Positions 8,613 to 11,688 of a stretch of DNA of 11,688 bases are shown here, one piece after another. The number at the start of each line of letters is the position of its first letter. Within the stretch, counting starts at the first letter, position 1. The notes beneath the pieces are model-generated. The model had not been told where the DNA came from. It saw nothing but the letters and a program-made list of their open reading frames with translations, and made no database searches. The stretch comes from Cellvibrionales bacterium UBA4451. Lineage in GTDB: Bacteria; Pseudomonadota; Gammaproteobacteria; Pseudomonadales; Porticoccaceae. The stretch is from positions 228 to 11,915 of the forward strand of contig DGPB01000018.1 in NCBI GenBank assembly GCA_002390285.1, written 5' to 3'. A program made the translations under genes and the position numbers.

Positions 8613-8808
8613 TTATTGGATATCAATTCGCCGTTGCTGTGGCGCGGCGTCGGTAACTTTGGGTGCAGATAGTTTTAATATCCCATCCTCAAAGGACGCT
8701 TTCACATTTTTTTGAGGCCGGGCTATTTTCTCGGCTAACAAGTGTCCAAAAATCGTCAGTAAAGCGGTCAATATCAAAAAAACTACCTCTTGGTATTAAC
8801 GTTATCAC
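8613..8808 (-). pseudogene. Remnant of a small heat-shock protein (Hsp20) gene, alpha-crystallin domain deleted
   Basis: Two pieces of one sHSP gene remain, in order. From about 8808 the minus strand reads ITLIPRGSFFDIDRFTDDF followed by WTLVSREN, an Hsp20 N-terminal arm. From about 8710 another frame reads NVKASFEDGILKLSAPK followed by RRIDIQ and a stop at 8613, which is the end of the alpha-crystallin domain plus the usual C-terminal tail. The roughly 75-85 residues expected between them are gone, and the two pieces are one frame apart, joining at a run of seven A (8713-8707). The first frame stops soon after the junction. The start is either GTG 8808 or a lost ATG now reading ATA at 8805; the latter has ideal spacing from GGAGG. 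Without the crystallin core no chaperone can be made. Confidence 0.82.
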
Positions 8809-8830
8809 ACGCCTCCATAGGGCGGGTGAT
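8804..8830 (-). promoter_or_regulatory. Hairpin covering the hsp20 remnant start, RNA-thermometer candidate
   Basis: On the minus strand ATCACCCGCC and GGCGTGTGAT form a 10-bp stem with one mismatch and a 7-nt loop (CTATGGA). The Shine-Dalgarno GGAGG straddles the loop and stem, and the GTG/ATA start region lies in the 3' arm. Hairpins that mask the start site are a known form of heat control for sHSP genes (ROSE and fourU elements), but this is neither canonical type. An upstream copy of GTGTGAT (within 8877-8870) could compete for the same arm. Confidence 0.4.
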
Positions 8831-8882
8831 GACAGTCAAAAAACAAACAACAGAAACGAATTGTTAGCCATCACACCTTTAA

Positions 8883-8910
8883 GCATAGGCCTAATTTGTA
8901 CTTTTTCAAG
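8883..8910 (-). promoter_or_regulatory. Sigma-32-like heat-shock promoter for the hsp20 remnant
   Basis: Minus strand: CTTGAA (8910-8905) is identical to the sigma-32 -35 element, followed after 14 nt by GCCTATGC (8890-8883), a partial match to CCCCATNT. Predicted start is near 8876, about 70 nt before the remnant's start. The spacing fits sigma-32 promoters, and the position ahead of an sHSP gene makes it credible. Confidence 0.45.
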
Positions 8911-8939
8911 TGAGGCTGAGTCGTAATTGAGTTGAAGCG

Positions 8940-8953
8940 TTGATCAAGATCAA
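8940..8953. promoter_or_regulatory. Perfect FNR/Anr-type binding site
   Basis: TTGATCAAGATCAA matches the FNR/Anr/Dnr consensus TTGAT-N4-ATCAA at all ten defined bases. With equal base frequencies such a site is expected about 0.01 times in this window. It lies in the gap downstream of the SDR stop and about 70 bp upstream of the predicted sigma-32 start, a distance at which FNR can activate. The only downstream target on the minus strand is the Hsp20 remnant and then the DksA-like gene; nothing on the plus strand follows it. Confidence 0.65.
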
Positions 8954-9015
8954 TAGGAGGGGGCTGAGGCTTGGTTGAACTGCACAATAGGAAAGAGTGG
9001 CAGTAAATTTTATGA

Positions 9016-9756
9016 TTAACGGGTGAGTGAACTGCCGCCATCGACGGTGATGATCTGGCCGGTGGTATAGCTATCCTGGGTGGCAAGAAAAAGCGCTAAT
9101 TGAGCAATATCAGCTGGGCTACCCGTTCGCCCGAGAGGAACGCTATCGATGACGTTATGTTTGGTTGTCTCACTCATTTGATCATCTGTGTTTGGCCATA
9201 AAATAACGCCGGGGGCGATACCATTGACTCTTACCTCGGGGGCCAATTCTTTGGCCAATGACTTGGTCAACATGACATTCCCGGCCTTGGCAATGCAGTA
9301 AATACTGTAGTCTTTCAATGGGCTTTTGGCGTAAATATCGGCAATGTTGATAATGCTGCCTTGGCTTTCACTCAGTTGTTGGGCAACAGACTGGCAGAGG
9401 AAATAAGGCCCTTTCAGGTTGCTGCCAATCAAGTCATCCCATTGTTCTTCGTTAGCACTCGCCAGCTCGGTGGGGTAAAAGCTGGAGGCATTGTTGATCA
9501 ATACATTCAGTTTGTTTCGCCACTGAAAAACGGCTTTAGCCATTGCTTTAACGGCGGACACATCGGTTAATTCTGCCTGAAAAGTGGCCGATGAATTTTC
9601 TCTGGCGGTATTGAGTGTTTGAGCTAGCGCATCAGCTTCCTGTGCTGACCGGTTGTAGTGTAGGGCCACGTCAAACCCTTTGCGGTGAAAGGTCTGGGCC
9701 ATTTCAGCACCTATGCGGCGGGCAGCACCGGTGATGAGCACAACGGGCGCGCTCAT
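9016..9756 (-). CDS. folM: Pteridine reductase-type short-chain dehydrogenase (FolM/PTR1-like)
   Basis: A 246-aa NAD(P)H-dependent SDR, most like FolM and PTR1, which reduce dihydromonapterin/dihydrofolate or oxidised pterins. Evidence: TGAARRIG (9-16), the TGxxxRxG cofactor motif of pteridine reductases; HYNRS (33-37), whose Arg suits NADPH; LINNASSFYPT (86-96), typical of this subfamily; and an Asp (D140 in NIADIY) where classical SDRs have catalytic Ser, as in Leishmania PTR1. Y153 and K157 form the YxxxK pair, and D140-Y153 spacing (13) equals PTR1 D181-Y194. It ends with GGQIxxVDGG-type sequence (TTGQIITVDGGSSLTR). Its ATG overlaps the cca stop by 4 bp, so it is translated from the cca message. 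A link to tetrahydromonapterin or folate supply is inferred; exact substrate is open. Confidence 0.88.
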   Translation of the reverse strand: MSAPVVLITGAARRIGAEMAQTFHRKGFDVALHYNRSAQEADALAQTLNTARENSSATFQAELTDVSAVKAMAKAVFQWRNKLNVLINNASSFYPTELASANEEQWDDLIGSNLKGPYFLCQSVAQQLSESQGSIINIADIYAKSPLKDYSIYCIAKAGNVMLTKSLAKELAPEVRVNGIAPGVILWPNTDDQMSETTKHNVIDSVPLGRTGSPADIAQLALFLATQDSYTTGQIITVDGGSSLTR

Positions 9757-11024
9757 GGTTGATCTTCTCTAGGCTGTTTTTCTCCAAGCTTTTTTTCTAT
9801 CAGTTTTTTTTCTTTAAGTCCGGCAATGACGTCCTGGCGTCGTCTATCAATAGCATCACCTAGTTTTCCCCCGGTGAGACCTTGTTGGATAAACTCACGG
9901 TTGTCGATAGATTGGATAGCCAAAAACGCCTGTTGTAGCCACACGCCTGAGTCATAAGATGTATTTTCAAATCCCAGCCGTCCCCGGGCATCGGCTTCGC
10001 AACAGCGGATAAATTGAGCCAGTTTTTCAGGCTGTCGCATGGCGCCAATACCTTTCAGTAATTTTAATATGGTGACGGGGCCTAGCTGGGGGGCTTTGTG
10101 GCATAACAAGTGATAGCGTGTCACGGCTACGGCCAATTCACGATGACGGTTTGGCGCTTTTAATCGATCACAAAGTGCATTAACTAACTCCACCCCTCTT
10201 TCTTCATGGCCAGAGTGTTTTGGCAGCACGTCCTTGGGGGTAATACCCTTACCCAAATCATGAACCAGCACGGCAAAGCGGGCAGCCGAGTCATCATCCA
10301 ATGCTGCTGTTTGGTCTAGCGCCATCAGAACATGGATGCCGGTGTCTATTTCGGGGTGATAATCGGCGCGCTGAGCCACACCAAACAACTGGTCTACTTC
10401 TGGAAGCAGCACCTTAAGTGCGCCACATTGTCGTAACACTTCGATGTAAGTTCGAGGCGAGCGTTCTCCTAGGCCCTTATTTGTTTCCACCCAAACACGT
10501 TCGGGGGTGAGGTGTTGCAGTTCTCCACTGGAAGTAATAGCTGTCATCAATGCCAATGTTTCAGGGGCAATAGTAAAACCGAGGTGCTGATAGCGGGCGG
10601 CAAATCGCGCTACGCGGAGTACACGCAAGGGGTCTTCCACAAAGGCATCAGATACATGGCGGAGTATTTTATTGGCAATATCCCGTTGGCCCCCGTAGGG
10701 ATCGATGAGGTTGCCTTCGTTATCCTCCGCGATGGCATTGATAGTGAGATCGCGGCGGGATAAGTCTTCTTCCAGTGTGACGCTGGTGTCAGAGAAACAC
10801 TGAAATCCTTTGTAGCCGGGGCCAGATTTCCGTTCTGTGCGGGCGAGGGCGTGTTCTTCTTTTGTTTTGGGGTGCAGAAAGACGGGAAAATCGCTCCCCA
10901 CTTGTCTAAACCCTTGTTCTATCATCTCTTCCGGTGTGGCACCGACCACTACCCAGTCCTTTTCAGTGAACGGGTAGCCGAGTAATTTGTCGCGCACAGC
11001 GCCGCCAACTAAATACAAATTCAT
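9753..11024 (-). CDS. cca: CCA-adding enzyme (tRNA nucleotidyltransferase, HD-domain type)
   Basis: Adds and repairs the 3'-CCA end of tRNAs without a template. It is 423 aa (E. coli 412). The class II nucleotidyltransferase core has LVGGAVRD (5-12), an acidic pair E21/D23 in EKDWVVVG (E. coli D21/D23), ARTERKSGPGY (61-71), RRDLTINA (90-97), EDPLRVLRVARFAAR (130-144) and HLTPERVW (171-178). The C-terminal HD phosphohydrolase domain, present only in gammaproteobacterial-type CCA enzymes, has H231 and H255-D256 in VHDLGKG, the same numbers as E. coli. The tail is about 11 residues longer, a Lys/Glu-rich run with EKKL twice (residues 405-413), and its coding region carries the folM ribosome-binding site. 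The ATG at 11024 is family-consistent; the Shine-Dalgarno is weak. First gene of a cca-folM pair. Confidence 0.97.
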   Translation of the reverse strand: MNLYLVGGAVRDKLLGYPFTEKDWVVVGATPEEMIEQGFRQVGSDFPVFLHPKTKEEHALARTERKSGPGYKGFQCFSDTSVTLEEDLSRRDLTINAIAEDNEGNLIDPYGGQRDIANKILRHVSDAFVEDPLRVLRVARFAARYQHLGFTIAPETLALMTAITSSGELQHLTPERVWVETNKGLGERSPRTYIEVLRQCGALKVLLPEVDQLFGVAQRADYHPEIDTGIHVLMALDQTAALDDDSAARFAVLVHDLGKGITPKDVLPKHSGHEERGVELVNALCDRLKAPNRHRELAVAVTRYHLLCHKAPQLGPVTILKLLKGIGAMRQPEKLAQFIRCCEADARGRLGFENTSYDSGVWLQQAFLAIQSIDNREFIQQGLTGGKLGDAIDRRRQDVIAGLKEKKLIEKKLGEKQPREDQP

Positions 11025-11152
11025 GGGTAATTTCCAATGTCTTTCATATGTTAACAGTAGATGTGGGAGACAGATATTGTTGGAGAGAAGAATATCGAGG
11101 CGGATGGTATTAAAACAGGTTAGTAATTTGCTCTGATTAGGCAGGGAGTTGA

Positions 11153-11266
11153 ATGCTGGTGGTATTTAAAATGGGTGACACTGTAGAGGCCATAAGATGG
11201 CTGGTGATGCCGGTGACAGTACTGAAATCCCTTTCTCGTAATGTATATCGGATAGCGTTGGGCTAA
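11153..11266 (+). CDS. Possible 37-aa small protein, unrecognised
   Basis: ATG 11153 with GGGAG 4 nt upstream opens a 37-codon frame ending at TAA 11264-11266. The product begins MLVVFKMGDTVEAIRW and continues with LVMPVTVLKSL, an amphipathic to hydrophobic stretch of about 12 residues, then a basic tail. A T8 run follows the stop. The ribosome-binding site and downstream T-run are the only support; I recognise no family and it may be chance. Confidence 0.25.
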   Translation: MLVVFKMGDTVEAIRWLVMPVTVLKSLSRNVYRIALG

Positions 11267-11277
11267 CTATTTTTTTT
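11253..11277 (+). terminator. Weak hairpin plus T8 run after the 37-codon ORF
   Basis: TAGC-GTTGG-GCTA gives a 4-bp stem with a 5-nt loop, followed after 4 nt by eight T (11270-11277). The U-tract is good but the stem is short for an intrinsic terminator. It sits where the 37-codon plus ORF and the 61-codon minus ORF converge. Confidence 0.3.
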
Positions 11278-11462
11278 CATTGAATTCTTGGGCGCTCTGA
11301 ATTGGCAACAAAGGCAAAAAACCGACTGATGTTCTCCGGTCCAAGTGTGACGGGGTGTGGGGCATCTTGTAACGGGTTCATACTTTTATTGTTGTAGCGG
11401 GTGTTGTATCGGGCGAAACGAACACGTGAACGTAGACGGTAAAGGATTTTTGAAAAAGACAT
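11277..11462 (-). CDS. Hypothetical 61-aa basic protein
   Basis: ATG 11462 is preceded by GGAG with an 8-nt spacer, a better ribosome-binding site than most confirmed genes here have. The 61-aa product has an Arg/Lys- and Tyr-rich N-terminal third (MSFSKILYRLRSRVRFARYN), then a neutral part with PHPVTLGPENISRFFAF. No membrane segment, Cys motif or known domain is visible, and I cannot assign a function. The upstream 60 bp is very AT-rich with several -10-like hexamers and a LexA-like dyad. It lies upstream of cca on the same strand but about 250 bp away. It could be a small real gene, possibly lineage-specific, or a chance ORF. Confidence 0.45.
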   Translation of the reverse strand: MSFSKILYRLRSRVRFARYNTRYNNKSMNPLQDAPHPVTLGPENISRFFAFVANSERPRIQ

Positions 11463-11477
11463 GGTTATTTCTCCAGT

Positions 11478-11493
11478 ATGTAATTATATACAG
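11478..11493. promoter_or_regulatory. LexA-like (SOS) dyad over the promoter of the 61-aa ORF
   Basis: On the minus strand CTGT-ATATAATT-ACAT matches the LexA consensus CTGT-N8-ACAG at 7 of 8 defined bases, and its left flank reads TACTGTATATA as in the E. coli consensus box. It overlaps a TATAAT (11488-11483) and ends 15 bp before the ATG, a position suited to repression. Core matches with one mismatch are expected several times by chance in 11.7 kb, so placement is the main support. A shorter CTGT-N4-ACAG dyad lies further upstream (about 11529-11540). Confidence 0.35.
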
Positions 11494-11688
11494 TATATTA
11501 TCAGAATTTATTTAAATGACAATAGGGCCTGTTTTTACAGACTGTGATCGGTGGGGAGAGGGTGTTTTTATGGCGGCTGTTGAGATGCGTCGTTTTATCA
11601 TTTCGTAGGGGTGGGTGTGGTTGTCTGACAAGGAGCTAGATAGCGCTGGCCGGTATGCATTTGGGGGAGTGAATCCTTTCCCTCCCTG

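Noticed and set aside
8663..8926. 87-codon plus-strand ORF
   Set aside because: It is antisense to the Hsp20 remnant and its leader; protein similarity is on the minus strand and the plus reading has no recognisable features or ribosome-binding site.
10954..10962. Glu21 in place of Asp at the first metal-binding acid of Cca as an inactivating change
   Set aside because: Other gammaproteobacterial CCA enzymes also read E-x-D-W here as I recall, and all other motifs are intact.
11027..11050. Eight-codon leader ORF overlapping the cca start
   Set aside because: It has an ATG and an overlapping stop but no ribosome-binding site and no regulatory codon pattern; likely chance.
11510..11688. Minus-strand frame open for about 59 codons to the right edge
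   Set aside because: The reading is rich in Pro, Ser, Thr and His without any family motif, has no start in the window and looks like non-coding DNA; a partial gene cannot be excluded.

Overview
The window comes from the chromosome of a gammaproteobacterium of roughly 48-50% GC (estimated by eye). Sequence and gene order are closest to Pseudomonas and its marine relatives (Pseudomonadales/Cellvibrionales). RpoD begins MSGKAQQQSR as in pseudomonads, and the order rpsU - GatB/YqeY gene - dnaG - rpoD, with tsaD and folB-folK diverging on the other side, is the P. aeruginosa PA0576-PA0583 arrangement. This placement rests on remembered gene order and motifs, not on a search.

Left half, minus strand (about 1-4740): the macromolecular synthesis operon. 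rpsU (ribosomal protein S21) is followed by a clear intrinsic terminator/attenuator, then yqeY, dnaG (primase) and rpoD (sigma-70, cut by the left edge about 26 residues before its end). A second promoter lies just upstream of rpoD. The operon couples translation, replication initiation and transcription factors, and the terminator and internal promoter set their different output levels.

Centre, plus strand (4956-8104): tsaD (tRNA t6A modification), then a tight unit folB - folK - FMN-dependent 2-hydroxy-acid dehydrogenase. plsY, found between tsaD and folB in P. aeruginosa, is absent; a 57-bp gap with a 13-bp tandem repeat takes its place. The FolK is a divergent HPPK in which two residues that contact substrate in the E. 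coli enzyme are replaced.

Right half, minus strand (8235-11024): cca and a pteridine-reductase-type SDR (folM-like), overlapping by 4 bp, then a short DksA/TraR-like zinc-finger protein. Between the SDR and the DksA-like gene lies the most unusual part of the window: a small heat-shock protein (Hsp20) gene reduced to its two ends, with the alpha-crystallin domain deleted and the remaining halves out of frame. Its upstream region still carries a perfect FNR/Anr box, a sigma-32-like promoter and a hairpin covering the start region.

Right edge (11025-11688): no conserved gene. It holds a 37-codon plus-strand ORF and a convergent 61-codon minus-strand ORF. The latter has a good ribosome-binding site and a LexA-like operator over an AT-rich promoter. 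I recognise neither protein. I see no transposon, CRISPR array, tRNA, rRNA or defence system; most of the window is conserved housekeeping DNA.
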